The notes: generated from the letters alone by a model not told the origin. 64,000 bases of DNA from Actinomadura craniellae (GCF_003289645.1 NZ_QLYX01000025.1:26160-90159); one strand, 5' to 3'. Shown: positions 16,229 through 25,390, numbered from the stretch's first letter. Program-made: numbers and translations.

Positions 16229-17416
16229 TCAGGCGATCCGTTCGAGGACGGTCGCGTTCGCGAGGCCGCCGGCTTCGCACATGGTCTGGAGACCGCGGGT
16301 GCCACCGGTCTGCTCCAGGTGGTTGAGGAGGGTGACGAAGATGCGGCACCCGCTCGCGCCGAGCGGGTGGCCGAGCGCGATCGCGCCGCCGCGCGGGTTC
16401 AGGCGGTCGAGGTCGGCTCCGAGTTCCTTGGCCCAGGCGAGCGGGACGGAGGCGAACGCCTCGTTGACCTCGAAGGCGTCGAAGTCGTCGAGCCCGAGGC
16501 CGGTGCGTTCCAGGACCCGCCGGGTCGCCGGGATCGGGCCGGTCAGCATCATCTCGGGGTCCTCGCCGACGACGGACGAGCCGGTGATCCGTGCCCGCGG
16601 GGTGAGGCCGAGTCGCTCGGCCTGCTCCGCGCTCATCAGCAGCACGGCCGCCGCTCCGTCGGTGAGCTGGGAGCTGTTCCCGGCGGTGACCGACCAGGTG
16701 CGTCCCGGCAGGAGGTCGGCGTAGTCCGGGGACTCGAAGACGGCCCTGAGCCCGGCGAGGCCCTCGACCGTGGTGGTCGGGCGGATGGTCTCGTCGGCGG
16801 TCACCTTGGTGCCGTCGGGAAGGGTGATCGGGACGATCTCGTCGTCGAAGCGGCCGGACTCGGCGGTGGCCTGGGCCCGCTGGTGGGAGGCCGCGGCGAG
16901 CCGGTCCTGCTCCTCGCGGGTGATGCCCCAGGTCTCGGCGACCCGTTCGGCGGCGACGCCCTGCGGGACCAGGCGGAAGCGCCCGGCGACGCCGGGACCC
17001 CAGGGGTCCTGCTCGATGCGGGCGATCCCCATCGGGACACGGCTCATCGACTCGACCCCCGCGGCGATGACGACGTCGTGCATGCCCGTCGCAATGCCCT
17101 GGGCGGCGAACTCGATCGCCTGCTGCCCCGAGCCGCACTTGCGCTCGACGGTGGTGGACGGGACGTGGACGGGGAAGCCCGCGGAGAGCCAGGCCATCCG
17201 GCCGGGTGTCGCGGACTGCTCACCGGCCTGGCTGACGCAGCCCACGATGACGTCGCCGACGATGCCCGGGTCGATGGACGTCCGCGCGACGAGGTGGGTG
17301 AGGGTCTGGGCGAGGAGTTCGACGGGGTGGAGGCCGCTCAGCGCGCCCCCTGGTTTGCCCTTGCCCATCGGGGTGCGGCACCCGTCGACGATGACGACCT
17401 CACGAAGCTCGGCCAT
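16229..17416 (-). CDS. Acetyl-CoA acetyltransferase (thiolase, FadA-like)
   Basis: A 395-residue thiolase with all three catalytic elements: the acyl-accepting Cys94 in VERKCGSGQQA, His350 in GGAIALGHPLGASG and Cys380 in MCEAGGLANATVLE. Length and motifs match degradative thiolases such as FadA5. It starts 3 bp after the stop of the upstream acyl-CoA dehydrogenase and precedes the SDR gene. It probably releases acetyl- or propionyl-CoA at the end of a beta-oxidation round. Confidence 0.9.
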   Translation of the reverse strand: MAELREVVIVDGCRTPMGKGKPGGALSGLHPVELLAQTLTHLVARTSIDPGIVGDVIVGCVSQAGEQSATPGRMAWLSAGFPVHVPSTTVERKCGSGQQAIEFAAQGIATGMHDVVIAAGVESMSRVPMGIARIEQDPWGPGVAGRFRLVPQGVAAERVAETWGITREEQDRLAAASHQRAQATAESGRFDDEIVPITLPDGTKVTADETIRPTTTVEGLAGLRAVFESPDYADLLPGRTWSVTAGNSSQLTDGAAAVLLMSAEQAERLGLTPRARITGSSVVGEDPEMMLTGPIPATRRVLERTGLGLDDFDAFEVNEAFASVPLAWAKELGADLDRLNPRGGAIALGHPLGASGCRIFVTLLNHLEQTGGTRGLQTMCEAGGLANATVLERIA

Positions 17417-17419
17417 GAC

Positions 17420-18652
17420 TCACGCCTCCCCTCCGCCGGCGGCGGCCCTGCGCGCCGGACGCTGGTCGAAGGAGCGCCCGAGCAGTTCGGAGGCGATGCG
17501 GGTGCGCTGGATGTTGGGGGTGCCGCCGGCGAGCGCCCAGCCGTGCGCGTCCCGGTGCATCCGCTCCAGGCCGTACTCCTCGGTGTAACCGTTCGCGCCG
17601 TGCAGCATCATCGCCATGTCGGTGACCCGCTTGGCCATCTCGTTGGCGGCGAGCTTGGCGAGCGAGACGTGCAGGGTGCTCGGGGTGCCGGCGTCGAGCC
17701 CGGCCACCGCGCGGTCGCGGAGCATGCGCGCCGACTCGACGTCCAGGAGCATGTCCGCGAGGCTGACCTGGACGGCCTGGAACTCCGCGATGGGCCGGCC
17801 GAACTGCTCGCGCTGCTGGACGTAGGCGATGGTCTTGTCCAGGGCGGCCTGCCCCAGGGCGAGGCTCATCGTGGTGTTGCCCAGCCGTTCGATGGAGAAC
17901 ATCGAGAAGAGGGCGCGGAAGCCGTCGGGGGGCCGGACGACGATGTTCTCGACCGGGACCTCCACGTCGTCGAGGATCACGTCCGCGGACGGCAGGCCCC
18001 GGAAGCCCATCAGCCGCTCGCGGGCCCCGAACGAGACGCCCTTGCGGTCGGCCTCGACGATCACGGCTCCGATGCCCTTGGCGCCCGGGGTGTCGTTCAT
18101 CCGGCAGTAGACGAGGTAGCGGTCCGCGTCCCCGCCGTTGGAGATCCAGCGCTTCAGGCCGCGCACCACGACGGTGTCGCCCCTGATCTCCGCGCGGGTG
18201 ACCATGTCGGTGGCGGCCGATCCGGCGTCCGGCTCGGAGATGCCGATGGCCATCGCGTTGTCGCCGCTGATCACCCCGGGCAGGAACCGCCGCTTCTGGT
18301 CTTCGGTGCCGAGCCGCACCAGGTGCTGCGCCGGTCCGACGTTGGCCTCGAAGACCTGGAAGGCCGCCGGTGGCCAGACCTTCGCCAGTTCCTCGACCAC
18401 GGTCAGGGCTTCGGCGAACGTTCCTCCGGCGCCGCCGTACTCCTCGGGGAGAGCGATGCCCAGCCAGCCGAGGGACCCCAGGTAGCGCCGTTCGTCATGC
18501 GTGATGGCGGTCCGGTCGCGGTCCCACTGTTCGGCGTGCGGCGCGTAGCGTTTCTCCGCGACCTGGCGGGCTATCTCCCGCAGTTCGGACACTTCGGTCG
18601 GCTGGGCGGCGGGGCCCGGGTCGGCCGGCCGCGGCTCGGGTGGTGTGGTCAT
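17420..18652 (-). CDS. Acyl-CoA dehydrogenase
   Basis: A 410-residue dehydrogenase with LPEEYGGAGGTFAEA, GISEPDAGSAATDMV, GLKRWISNGG and, at the C-terminus, MLHGANGYTEEYGLERMHRDAHGWALAGGTPNIQR. The YEGT Glu is replaced by Gly; Glu in FSIERLGN is the likely base. ATG at 18652 is preferred to one at 18712 because GGGAG lies upstream and the extra 20 residues are unlike the family. It follows the ABC permease by 119 bp and is immediately upstream of the thiolase. Confidence 0.85.
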   Translation of the reverse strand: MTTPPEPRPADPGPAAQPTEVSELREIARQVAEKRYAPHAEQWDRDRTAITHDERRYLGSLGWLGIALPEEYGGAGGTFAEALTVVEELAKVWPPAAFQVFEANVGPAQHLVRLGTEDQKRRFLPGVISGDNAMAIGISEPDAGSAATDMVTRAEIRGDTVVVRGLKRWISNGGDADRYLVYCRMNDTPGAKGIGAVIVEADRKGVSFGARERLMGFRGLPSADVILDDVEVPVENIVVRPPDGFRALFSMFSIERLGNTTMSLALGQAALDKTIAYVQQREQFGRPIAEFQAVQVSLADMLLDVESARMLRDRAVAGLDAGTPSTLHVSLAKLAANEMAKRVTDMAMMLHGANGYTEEYGLERMHRDAHGWALAGGTPNIQRTRIASELLGRSFDQRPARRAAAGGGEA

Positions 18653-18771
18653 GCGCTGTGCTGCTCCCGTCTGTGGGGAGTGCAGGTCTTCCCGGCGCTC
18701 GCCGTCAAGCATCGTCGAGCGCGGGCGGGTCCTGCGTGATGGATGGATGTGCGGTGCGACGGTGGTCCGGG

Positions 18772-19644
18772 TCAGCGGCTCTGGGCGTACTCGCTGTCCG
18801 CCCAGTGCGCCACGCGGGAGCCGAGCAGCCCGACCAGCCCGCTGAACAGGACACCGACGATCGAGATGGTCACGATGCCGACGTACATCCGGTCGGGGAC
18901 GAAGATCTGCCAGGCATGCCAGGTGTAGTAACCGAGTCCTTCACGGGCGTTGACGAACTCGACGGCGATGACCAGCAGCATGGAGATGCCCGAGGCGAGC
19001 TTGAGGCTGGAGACGATCTGCGGCGTGATCGCCGGGACGATCATCCAGCGGAACCGCTGGCTGGGCGACAGGCCGTAGGACCGCGCGATCTCGTGGAACG
19101 GGGTGGGGATCAGCATCGCGGCGGACAGCGTCGTGAAGGCGACGATGTAGAACGTGCCGAGGGAGATGAAGACCAGCTTCGGTATCTCGCCGAGCCCGAA
19201 GAGCAGCAGGAACAGCGGCAGCAGCGCGAGCTTCGGAATGACGTAGAGCGCGCGGATGATGGGCTCGAGCATCCAGCGCAGGATCTTCACCTGGCTCATC
19301 AGGAGGCCGATGAATATTCCGGCCAGCGATCCGATGATGTAGCCCGCCAGCAGCCGGACGATGGTGATCTTGAACTCGGACCAGAGCATTCCGCTCTGCA
19401 GGTCCTCCTGAGCCTTCGCCGCCACCGCACTCGGCTGGCTGAAGAAGCGGGCGTCGATCCAGCCTGACCGGGCCGAGATCTCCCAGGCGACGAGCATGCC
19501 GACCGGGATCACGAGGCCGAGCACGAGCCGCAGGACGCCGTCGCGCCTCGCCTGGTGCGCCGTCGATCGCTGCTTGGGGTCGGGCCGGCGCTCGACCCAG
19601 CCGCCCTCGTCTTGGGAGACGCTCCGGTCCATCTGCACGGTCAT
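18772..19644 (-). CDS. ABC transporter permease (SsuC/TauC type)
   Basis: A 290-residue inner-membrane protein with about six transmembrane segments after a 35-residue cytosolic N-terminus. The coupling-helix (EAA) motif is visible as EIARSYGLSPSQRFRWMIVP around residue 180-200. This group imports sulfonates, nitrate, taurine or aromatic acids. Its ATG overlaps the ATPase stop by 4 bp. Its binding protein is probably the lipoprotein at 2980-4074. Confidence 0.87.
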   Translation of the reverse strand: MTVQMDRSVSQDEGGWVERRPDPKQRSTAHQARRDGVLRLVLGLVIPVGMLVAWEISARSGWIDARFFSQPSAVAAKAQEDLQSGMLWSEFKITIVRLLAGYIIGSLAGIFIGLLMSQVKILRWMLEPIIRALYVIPKLALLPLFLLLFGLGEIPKLVFISLGTFYIVAFTTLSAAMLIPTPFHEIARSYGLSPSQRFRWMIVPAITPQIVSSLKLASGISMLLVIAVEFVNAREGLGYYTWHAWQIFVPDRMYVGIVTISIVGVLFSGLVGLLGSRVAHWADSEYAQSR

Positions 19645-20465
19645 TGGACGACCTCCTCGACGTCACCTTTGAGGTCGGCCCAGAGGTCCTCCTCGAGCCG
19701 GCTGAATTCCGGGTCCTTCCTCAGCTCCGCCGTCCGCGGGCGCGCGAACGGGACGTCGACGATGCGCCGTATGCGTCCCGGGCGGGCCGACATCAGGGCG
19801 ATCCGGTCGGAGAGGAGGATCGCCTCGTCGAGGTTGTGGGTGACGAAGAAGACCGTGTGGTTGTGCTCGCGGACGATGGCGAGGAGTTCCTCCTGGAGCA
19901 CCTTGCGCAGTTGCGCGTCGAGCGCCGCGAAGGGCTCGTCCATCAGCAGGATCTCGGGCTCGACGACGAACGCGCGCGCCAGGGCGACGCGCTGTTTCAT
20001 GCCACCGGACAGGTTGCCCGGAAGCGCCTTCTCGAACCCGGTGAGGCCGACCCGCTCGATCCACTCCTGCGCGCGACGGCGCGCTTCGGAGCGGTCCACA
20101 CCGGCGGCGTCGAGCCCCAGGCGCACGTTCGCCTCGACCGTGTGCCAGGGAAAGATCGAGTACTCCTGGAACACCGGGGCGACGAGCGGCCGGTCCCGGT
20201 GCTGGTGGTGGATCCGGACGACTCCGTCCGTGGGCTTCTGCAGCCCCGCGAGTACCCGCAGCAGCGTCGACTTCCCGCAACCCGACGGGCCGACGACCGA
20301 AAGGAACTCGCCGCGCCCGACGGTCAGGTCGACGTCGTCGAGGGCGACGACGTCTTCCCGGCGGCGACGGCGGTACCGGTAGGACACCCCCTCGACGCGG
20401 ATCTTGTCAGTGATCGGCGCAACGTCGCCCGTCAGGGGCGACTCCGAGCGCACGGCCTCAGTCAT
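19641..20465 (-). CDS. ABC transporter ATP-binding protein (SsuB/TauB type)
   Basis: A 274-residue ATPase. It has Walker A GPSGCGKST, Q-loop VFQEYSIFPW, signature LSGGMKQRVALARA, Walker B ILLMDEPFAALD and H-loop FVTHNLDEA. ATG at 20465 has a GAGAGGGG sequence upstream; the longer frame to 20513 would run into the operator at 20511. It is the first gene of an operon continuing through the permease, three acyl-CoA dehydrogenases, thiolase and SDR, so import and degradation are co-transcribed. Confidence 0.88.
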   Translation of the reverse strand: MTEAVRSESPLTGDVAPITDKIRVEGVSYRYRRRRREDVVALDDVDLTVGRGEFLSVVGPSGCGKSTLLRVLAGLQKPTDGVVRIHHQHRDRPLVAPVFQEYSIFPWHTVEANVRLGLDAAGVDRSEARRRAQEWIERVGLTGFEKALPGNLSGGMKQRVALARAFVVEPEILLMDEPFAALDAQLRKVLQEELLAIVREHNHTVFFVTHNLDEAILLSDRIALMSARPGRIRRIVDVPFARPRTAELRKDPEFSRLEEDLWADLKGDVEEVVQ

Positions 20466-20510
20466 CTGGCCCCTCTCGGCATCGTCACGGTCAAACCTTC
20501 CGATTCGATT

Positions 20511-20531
20511 CAATGGAATTCAATTCACCTG
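20511..20531. promoter_or_regulatory. TGGAA-type operator between divergent operons
   Basis: CAATGGAA at 20511-20518 is identical to 4110-4117. It is followed after five bases by TTC-n-n-CTG, which also matches the 4110 site. It lies between the ABC/beta-oxidation operon and the LLM/crotonase/dehydrogenase operon, so one site could control both. Confidence 0.55.
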
Positions 20532-20595
20532 GTATGAATCATCCGAGTGATCCGAGACTATGTCAAGGGTCGCAACCCGACGGAGAGGAACGACC

Positions 20596-21537
20596 ATGCG
20601 CCTGTGCGCCAACTGGCTCCCGCTTTCCCCCGGCCTGACCCGGGAGGTCGCCGCCCGGTGCGAGGCGGCCGGCCTGTGGGGCATCGGGATCGGCGACTCC
20701 CCCAACTACGGCGAGCTCTACTCCGCCTGCACCGACGCGCTCGGCGCGACGTCCTCGCTGGTCGTGAGCACCAGCGTGACCAACCCCGTGACCCGGCACT
20801 GGTCGGTGCACGCCAGCGCCGTGCGCGCCCTGACCTCCGCCCACCCCGGCCGGTTCCGCCTGGGGTTCGGCCGAGGAGACTCGGCCGTGCACACCTTCGG
20901 CCTCCGGCCCGCGCCCCTGGCCGACCTCGAGCGCTTCGGGCGTTCGGTGGCGGACTCCGCGCGGGCGGCCGGCGTCGACCCCTTCCTGCTCGTCGCGGCC
21001 AGCGGCCCCGCGACCGCGCGCGTCGCCGGGCGCGTGGCCGACGGCGTCATCGCCGGCGTCGGCGGGGACCCCGTCGCGCTCCGCACGATCCGCGAGCGCG
21101 CGCACGCCGCCCGCGACGACGCTCCTTTCGAGGTCTGGGCATCGGTGCGGATCGCCATCGGACGGGACGACGACGAGGTGCGCGACCTGCGGCGACGCCT
21201 CGTCCCGCGCGCGGTGAGCGCGTCACACTTCGCCTTCGCGTCGACCTTCGAGGGCAAGAACGTGCCCGCGGAGTACGCCGGCGTGCTGGCCGAGCGCTAC
21301 GCGACCTACGACTACGGCTCGCACGGCCGCTCCGGAGCGACCTCGAACGCGACGATGTTCTCGGACCGGCCCGACATCGAGGACTACCTGCTCGACCGCT
21401 TCGCCGTCGTGGGACGCGCGGACGACTGCCGGGCCCGGCTGGCGGAGCTCTCGACGCACGTCGACGGCATCTACCTGTCGCTGCTCTTCGAAGACGCCCT
21501 CCCCCAGATCGACCGGATCGGTGCGATGCTCGCATAG
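20596..21537 (+). CDS. LLM-class flavin/F420-dependent oxidoreductase
   Basis: A 313-residue luciferase-like protein. MRLCANWLPLSPG, then GLWGIGIGDSPNYGELYSA, LGFGRGDSAVHTFG near 95 and a C-terminal VGRADDCRARLAEL segment are typical of the family. ATG at 20596 has GAGAGGA upstream; the 12 residues before it are basic and non-homologous. Only distant similarity to the LLM enzyme at 1708. First gene of an operon with a lone-Asp crotonase and an acyl-CoA dehydrogenase. It may act on a ring or double bond of a CoA intermediate; F420 use is likely but not provable here. Confidence 0.8.
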   Translation: MRLCANWLPLSPGLTREVAARCEAAGLWGIGIGDSPNYGELYSACTDALGATSSLVVSTSVTNPVTRHWSVHASAVRALTSAHPGRFRLGFGRGDSAVHTFGLRPAPLADLERFGRSVADSARAAGVDPFLLVAASGPATARVAGRVADGVIAGVGGDPVALRTIRERAHAARDDAPFEVWASVRIAIGRDDDEVRDLRRRLVPRAVSASHFAFASTFEGKNVPAEYAGVLAERYATYDYGSHGRSGATSNATMFSDRPDIEDYLLDRFAVVGRADDCRARLAELSTHVDGIYLSLLFEDALPQIDRIGAMLA

Positions 21538-21594
21538 GCAGGGGACTCCCCCGGGTTCGGCACCAGGTCTTGGTCTTCGAGCGCCGCGGCGCCC

Positions 21595-22401
21595 TTGAAT
21601 GACGGCGTGAAGCAGCAGAGCAGTCCCGGCGACGAGGTCCGACTCGCCTTCGAGGGTTCCGTGGCCACCATCACGATCGACCGCCCGGCCGTCCGCAACG
21701 CGATGAACCGGGATACCTGGACCGTCCTGGCCGACCACCTGGGAACGGTCACCCGGTCAGAGGCGCGCGTGCTGGTGCTCACCGGAACGGGCGGCCACTT
21801 CTGCGCGGGAGCCGACACCTCGGCGCGGCGGCGCACCGACCTCCACCCCCTGGACCGCCTCGGCCACGTCACCGCACCGCTGGTCGCCCTGCAAGAGCTA
21901 CCGCTCCCGGTCGTGGCGAAGGTCGACGGTCCCGCCGTGGGCGCCGGCCTGAGCCTGGCGCTGTCGGCCGACCTCGTCGTGGCCACGACCCGGGCCCGGT
22001 TCGGGACCGCGTTCTCGCGCCGCGGGCTCTCGCTCGACACCGGGTCGTCGTGGCTGCTTCCCCGGGTCGTCGGCCTGCAGACGGCCAAGCGGCTCGCCTA
22101 CCTGGCCGAGACGCTCGACGCGGCGGAAGCCCACCGGCTCGGCCTGGTGACCTGGCTCGTCCCACCCGACGAGATCGACCCGTTCACCGCCGACCTGGCG
22201 CTGCGCCTCGCCGCGGCCCCGCCCGTCGCCGTACGGCTCGACAAGGAGCTGCTCAACCATTCCCACGAGCGGTCGTTCCGGGAGGCCGTCGCGGCCGAGA
22301 ACGTCGCCCAGGTGGTCAACATGGGGACCGATTCCCCGACCGCCCGGGAGGCGCTCGCCCGGGGCGAACGCCCCACCTTCACCGGCCGCTGGCGCGGTTG
22401 A
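21595..22401 (+). CDS. Crotonase-family isomerase-like protein with a lone Asp
   Basis: A 268-residue crotonase-fold protein with FCAGADTS as the oxyanion-hole segment. The hydratase glutamates are missing. In RRGLSLDTGSSWLLPR the Asp four residues after Gly is retained, as in the 6886 protein, pointing to PaaG-like isomerase chemistry. The start is uncertain: TTG at 21595 or GTG at 21607; neither has a clear Shine-Dalgarno sequence. Followed after 26 bp by an acyl-CoA dehydrogenase. Confidence 0.8.
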   Translation: MNDGVKQQSSPGDEVRLAFEGSVATITIDRPAVRNAMNRDTWTVLADHLGTVTRSEARVLVLTGTGGHFCAGADTSARRRTDLHPLDRLGHVTAPLVALQELPLPVVAKVDGPAVGAGLSLALSADLVVATTRARFGTAFSRRGLSLDTGSSWLLPRVVGLQTAKRLAYLAETLDAAEAHRLGLVTWLVPPDEIDPFTADLALRLAAAPPVAVRLDKELLNHSHERSFREAVAAENVAQVVNMGTDSPTAREALARGERPTFTGRWRG

Positions 22402-22427
22402 CCCCCGAGCGACCAAGGAGACACGCG

Positions 22428-23573
22428 ATGCAGACGTCGATCTACCACGAGGAGCACGAGGCGTTCCGGCAGTCGGTGCGGGCCTTCCTCCAGAAGCAGG
22501 TCGTCCCGCACTTCCCCGACTGGGAGGCGGCCGGGCTCGTCCCGCACGAGGTCTACCAGAAGCTGGGGGACCTCGGAATGCTCGGCCTCCGCGTGCCGAC
22601 GGAGTACGGCGGTGGCGGCGAGGACGGCTTCCTCTACTCGTCGGTGTGGTCGGAGGAGTGCAGCAGGGCGGGCGTCTCGCTCGGTGGCGCGGCGACGCAC
22701 ATGAACCTCGTCATCCCCTACATCCTGCGCCAGGGAACCGAGGAGCAGAAGAAGCGCTGGCTGCCCGACATGGTCGCGGGCCGGCGGATGGGCGCCATCG
22801 CGATGACCGAGCCGGGCACCGGCTCGGACCTGGCCGGCATCCGCACGACGGCGCGGCTCGAAGGCGACCACTGGGTGCTGTCCGGCGGCAAGACCTTCAT
22901 CAGCGGCGGCATCAACGCCGACCTGGTGGTCGTCGTGGCGCGCACCAGCGAGAACGCCGACCGGCGGGTGGGCCTCTCCCTCCTCGTCGTCGACGCCAAC
23001 AGCGAAGGCTTCAGCCGGGGCCGCAACCTGGAGAAGATCGGGCTCAAGGCCACCGACACGGCCGAACTCTTCTTCGACGACGTCATCGTCCCCGCGGACC
23101 ACCTCCTCGGCAAGGAGGGCCAGGCCTTCCGCTACCTCGCGCACAACCTGGTGCAGGAGCGGCTCGGCATCGCCCTCGGCGCCCAGGTCTCGGCCGAGAA
23201 GGCACTGCGGATCACGGTCTCCTACGTCAAGGACCGCAAGGCGTTCGGCCAGCCCGTGTCGTCCTTCCAGAACACGAAGTTCAAGCTCGCCTCCTGCCAC
23301 GTGGAGGTGACCGCCGGGCGCGCCCTGCTCGACCAGGCCATGCGCGCGCACGAGGCCGGCGAGCTCGCCGCCGCCGAGGCGTCAACGGTCAAGGTCTACT
23401 GCACCGAGATGCAGAACCGGGTGATCGACCGGTGCCTGCAGCTGCACGGCGGGTACGGGTTCATGCGGGAGTACGAGATCGCCCGGATGTACACCGATGC
23501 GCGCATCTCCCGAATCTACGGTGGCACCAACGAGGTCCAGCGCGTCATCATCGCCAAGGCACTGGGACTGTAG
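22428..23573 (+). CDS. Acyl-CoA dehydrogenase (LCAD-like)
   Basis: A 381-residue dehydrogenase with VPTEYGGGGEDGFLYSS, AMTEPGTGSDLAGIRT, VLSGGKTFISGG and LHGGYGFMREYEIARMYTDARISRIYGGTNEVQR. Like the 12905 protein it lacks the YEGT Glu and has QERLGIA, where LCAD-type enzymes carry the catalytic Glu. AAGGAG lies upstream of the ATG. The two proteins are clear paralogues, which suggests duplication within the cluster. A LysR gene begins about 20 bp downstream. Confidence 0.87.
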   Translation: MQTSIYHEEHEAFRQSVRAFLQKQVVPHFPDWEAAGLVPHEVYQKLGDLGMLGLRVPTEYGGGGEDGFLYSSVWSEECSRAGVSLGGAATHMNLVIPYILRQGTEEQKKRWLPDMVAGRRMGAIAMTEPGTGSDLAGIRTTARLEGDHWVLSGGKTFISGGINADLVVVVARTSENADRRVGLSLLVVDANSEGFSRGRNLEKIGLKATDTAELFFDDVIVPADHLLGKEGQAFRYLAHNLVQERLGIALGAQVSAEKALRITVSYVKDRKAFGQPVSSFQNTKFKLASCHVEVTAGRALLDQAMRAHEAGELAAAEASTVKVYCTEMQNRVIDRCLQLHGGYGFMREYEIARMYTDARISRIYGGTNEVQRVIIAKALGL

Positions 23574-23594
23574 GGGCGAGCGGGAGGTCCGACC

Positions 23595-24590
23595 ATCGAG
23601 CTGCAGCAACTCCGCTACTTCGTCGCGGTCGCCGAGGCGCGAAGCATCAGCGGCGCGGGGACGACGCTCGACGTGACCCAGTCGACCATCTCCCAGTCGG
23701 TGCACGCGCTCGAGAAGGAGCTCGGCGCCGTCCTGTTCCACCGGACCGGCCGGGGCATAACGCTGACCTCGGCCGGCCACGGCCTGCTCGGTCCCGCACG
23801 CAGGATCCTGCGCGAGACCCGGCAGGCCGAGGCCGCGGTCTCCGCCGATCCGCGCCGCGGCGCGCCGCGGCTCGACATCGCGGCCCTGCCTCCGGCGCTC
23901 AACGGTCCGCTGGCCGAGGTCCTCGCGGCGTTCCTGCGGTCGAACCCCGGGACGGTCGTGCACGTCCACGACCTCGGCTCGGACCAGGAAGCCGTCGAGG
24001 TGCTCGCCTCCGGCACGGCGGAGATCGTCGCGACCCGCCTCCCGCTCAACGTCGGACGCACCGGCGACCGGCTCGCGACGTTGCCCCTCGGTGCGTACGA
24101 CGTCTACGTCGCCCACCCCCCAAGCCCCGGGGAGGAACCGGCCGCCGCCGGCCATGAGCCACCGATCGGCCTCACCGAGTTGCACGACGTACCGCTCGTC
24201 CTGATGCCGCCGCGGCCGATCCTGTCCGCCAGCATGGAGGCGATGATCGAGGAGAGCGGCCCGCATCTCGTCCGGCGGGCGGTCGTCGGGCAGCGGGAGA
24301 CCCGCACCGCCTGGATGCTGGAGGGCATCGCGGCGACGCTGCTCGGTTCACGGCGGGCGGCGGAGGCGGCACGGTGCGGCGCACGCCTGGCCCCGTTGCG
24401 GGGGGCCACCGGTCTCACGGTCGGTCTGGCGTGGGATCCCCGGACGGCGTCGCCGGTGGCGCGCCTCTTCGTGGCCTCCGCGTACGCGGCGACAGCGCGA
24501 TCTCCAGCAGCGCCCGCGCCGCCGGCGCCGGCGGCTCCGGCCGATGGGCCAGCCCGATCCGGCGGAACACCGGCGGATCCAGGGACCTGA
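23595..24590 (+). CDS. LysR-family regulator (module 2, forward copy), apparent ATC start
   Basis: A ~331-residue LysR protein paralogous to 5045-5929. The family N-terminus (IELQQLRYFVAVAEARS) begins at an ATC codon seven bases after GGGAGG. No ATG, GTG or TTG lies in frame between the preceding stop (23571) and 23673. Starting at the GTG at 23673 would delete the first helices of the DNA-binding domain. The C-terminal ~30 residues are Ala/Pro-rich and are encoded antisense to the next LysR gene, overlapping it by 176 bp. CTG at 23601 is another possible start. Confidence 0.78.
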   Translation: MELQQLRYFVAVAEARSISGAGTTLDVTQSTISQSVHALEKELGAVLFHRTGRGITLTSAGHGLLGPARRILRETRQAEAAVSADPRRGAPRLDIAALPPALNGPLAEVLAAFLRSNPGTVVHVHDLGSDQEAVEVLASGTAEIVATRLPLNVGRTGDRLATLPLGAYDVYVAHPPSPGEEPAAAGHEPPIGLTELHDVPLVLMPPRPILSASMEAMIEESGPHLVRRAVVGQRETRTAWMLEGIAATLLGSRRAAEAARCGARLAPLRGATGLTVGLAWDPRTASPVARLFVASAYAATARSPAAPAPPAPAAPADGPARSGGTPADPGT

Positions 24591-25353
24591 GCTCCGCGTC
24601 CGGGAGGAGCCGTTCGGCGACGGCCCGCGACACGAAGGTGACCAGGACGTCCTGACCCACGAGATCCCACAGCAGCTGGCGCTGCGCGCTGCGCACCCGT
24701 GGCTCCCCCAGCACCTCGGCCATGGTCCGCTCGCTGGCCGTCCGGCCGCCGGGCACCCGTGCGAGCACGCCCGACGGCAGGTCCGGGACCAGCGCGCGCG
24801 GCAACGGGTCCGGGAGTCCCGCGGCCAGGCCGGGGCCGGCCGCGATGACCAGCTCCTCCTGTTCCAGCTCGACGGTCTCGAGGGAGGCCTTGTGGACGGG
24901 GAGCTCGACCAGCCCGATCTCGGCCGCACCGTCCCCGATCTCGGTCAGCACGGCCGGGACCGACCCGGGCTCGGAGACATGCACCTGCAGGCCCGGGTGG
25001 GCGTCCAGCAGGCGCTTGACCCAGGGGCCGAGCGGGTGGATCGCCAGGGTCGAGGTCGCCGCGACGGTGAGCCGCCCGGCGTCGAGCCGCGCCACCCGGT
25101 CGACCCGGGCCCGTGCCTCCTCGACCTCGGCGAGGACGGACCGGGCCCGGACCTCGAGCTCGCGGCCGGCGTCGGTGAGCTGGAGCCCCCGCCCGACGCG
25201 CTCGAACAGGCTGACCCCGAGACGCTGCTCGAGCGTGCGCAGCGCCTGCGAGACCGACGGCTGCGCGACGTACAGTGCCTCCGCGGCGCGGGTGACACCG
25301 CCGTGGTCGATGATCGCCACAAAGAACCGGAAAAGCCGCAGATCAACACCCAT
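24415..25353 (-). CDS. LysR-family regulator (module 2, reverse copy)
   Basis: A 312-residue LysR protein starting MGVDLRLFRFFVAIIDHGG. The HTH is at ~20-42 (AQPSVSQALRTLEQRLG) and the effector domain from ~92. It is the paralogue of 5864-6748 and has the same geometry: convergent and overlapping with a forward LysR, divergent from a catabolic operon. The basic/proline-rich last ~30 residues extend past the normal family end. Probably controls the SDR/DUF35/Ltp2/ligase operon through the element at 25391-25433. Confidence 0.86.
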   Translation of the reverse strand: MGVDLRLFRFFVAIIDHGGVTRAAEALYVAQPSVSQALRTLEQRLGVSLFERVGRGLQLTDAGRELEVRARSVLAEVEEARARVDRVARLDAGRLTVAATSTLAIHPLGPWVKRLLDAHPGLQVHVSEPGSVPAVLTEIGDGAAEIGLVELPVHKASLETVELEQEELVIAAGPGLAAGLPDPLPRALVPDLPSGVLARVPGGRTASERTMAEVLGEPRVRSAQRQLLWDLVGQDVLVTFVSRAVAERLLPDAELRSLDPPVFRRIGLAHRPEPPAPAARALLEIALSPRTRRPRRGAPPATPSGDPTPDRP

Positions 25354-25390
25354 ACGGCAGCATAAGTCACCCGGTGGCACCGCGAAGAAC

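Noticed and set aside
14046..16724. An 892-codon + strand frame over two acyl-CoA dehydrogenase genes and the SDR
   Set aside because: Complementary-strand shadow; no start signals or recognisable domains.
15410..18739. A 1109-codon open frame on the + strand opposite the dehydrogenase/thiolase operon
   Set aside because: It is antisense to four well-recognised genes, has low-complexity Arg/Gly/Val/Asp-rich sequence and no family motifs. Long antisense frames are expected at this GC content.
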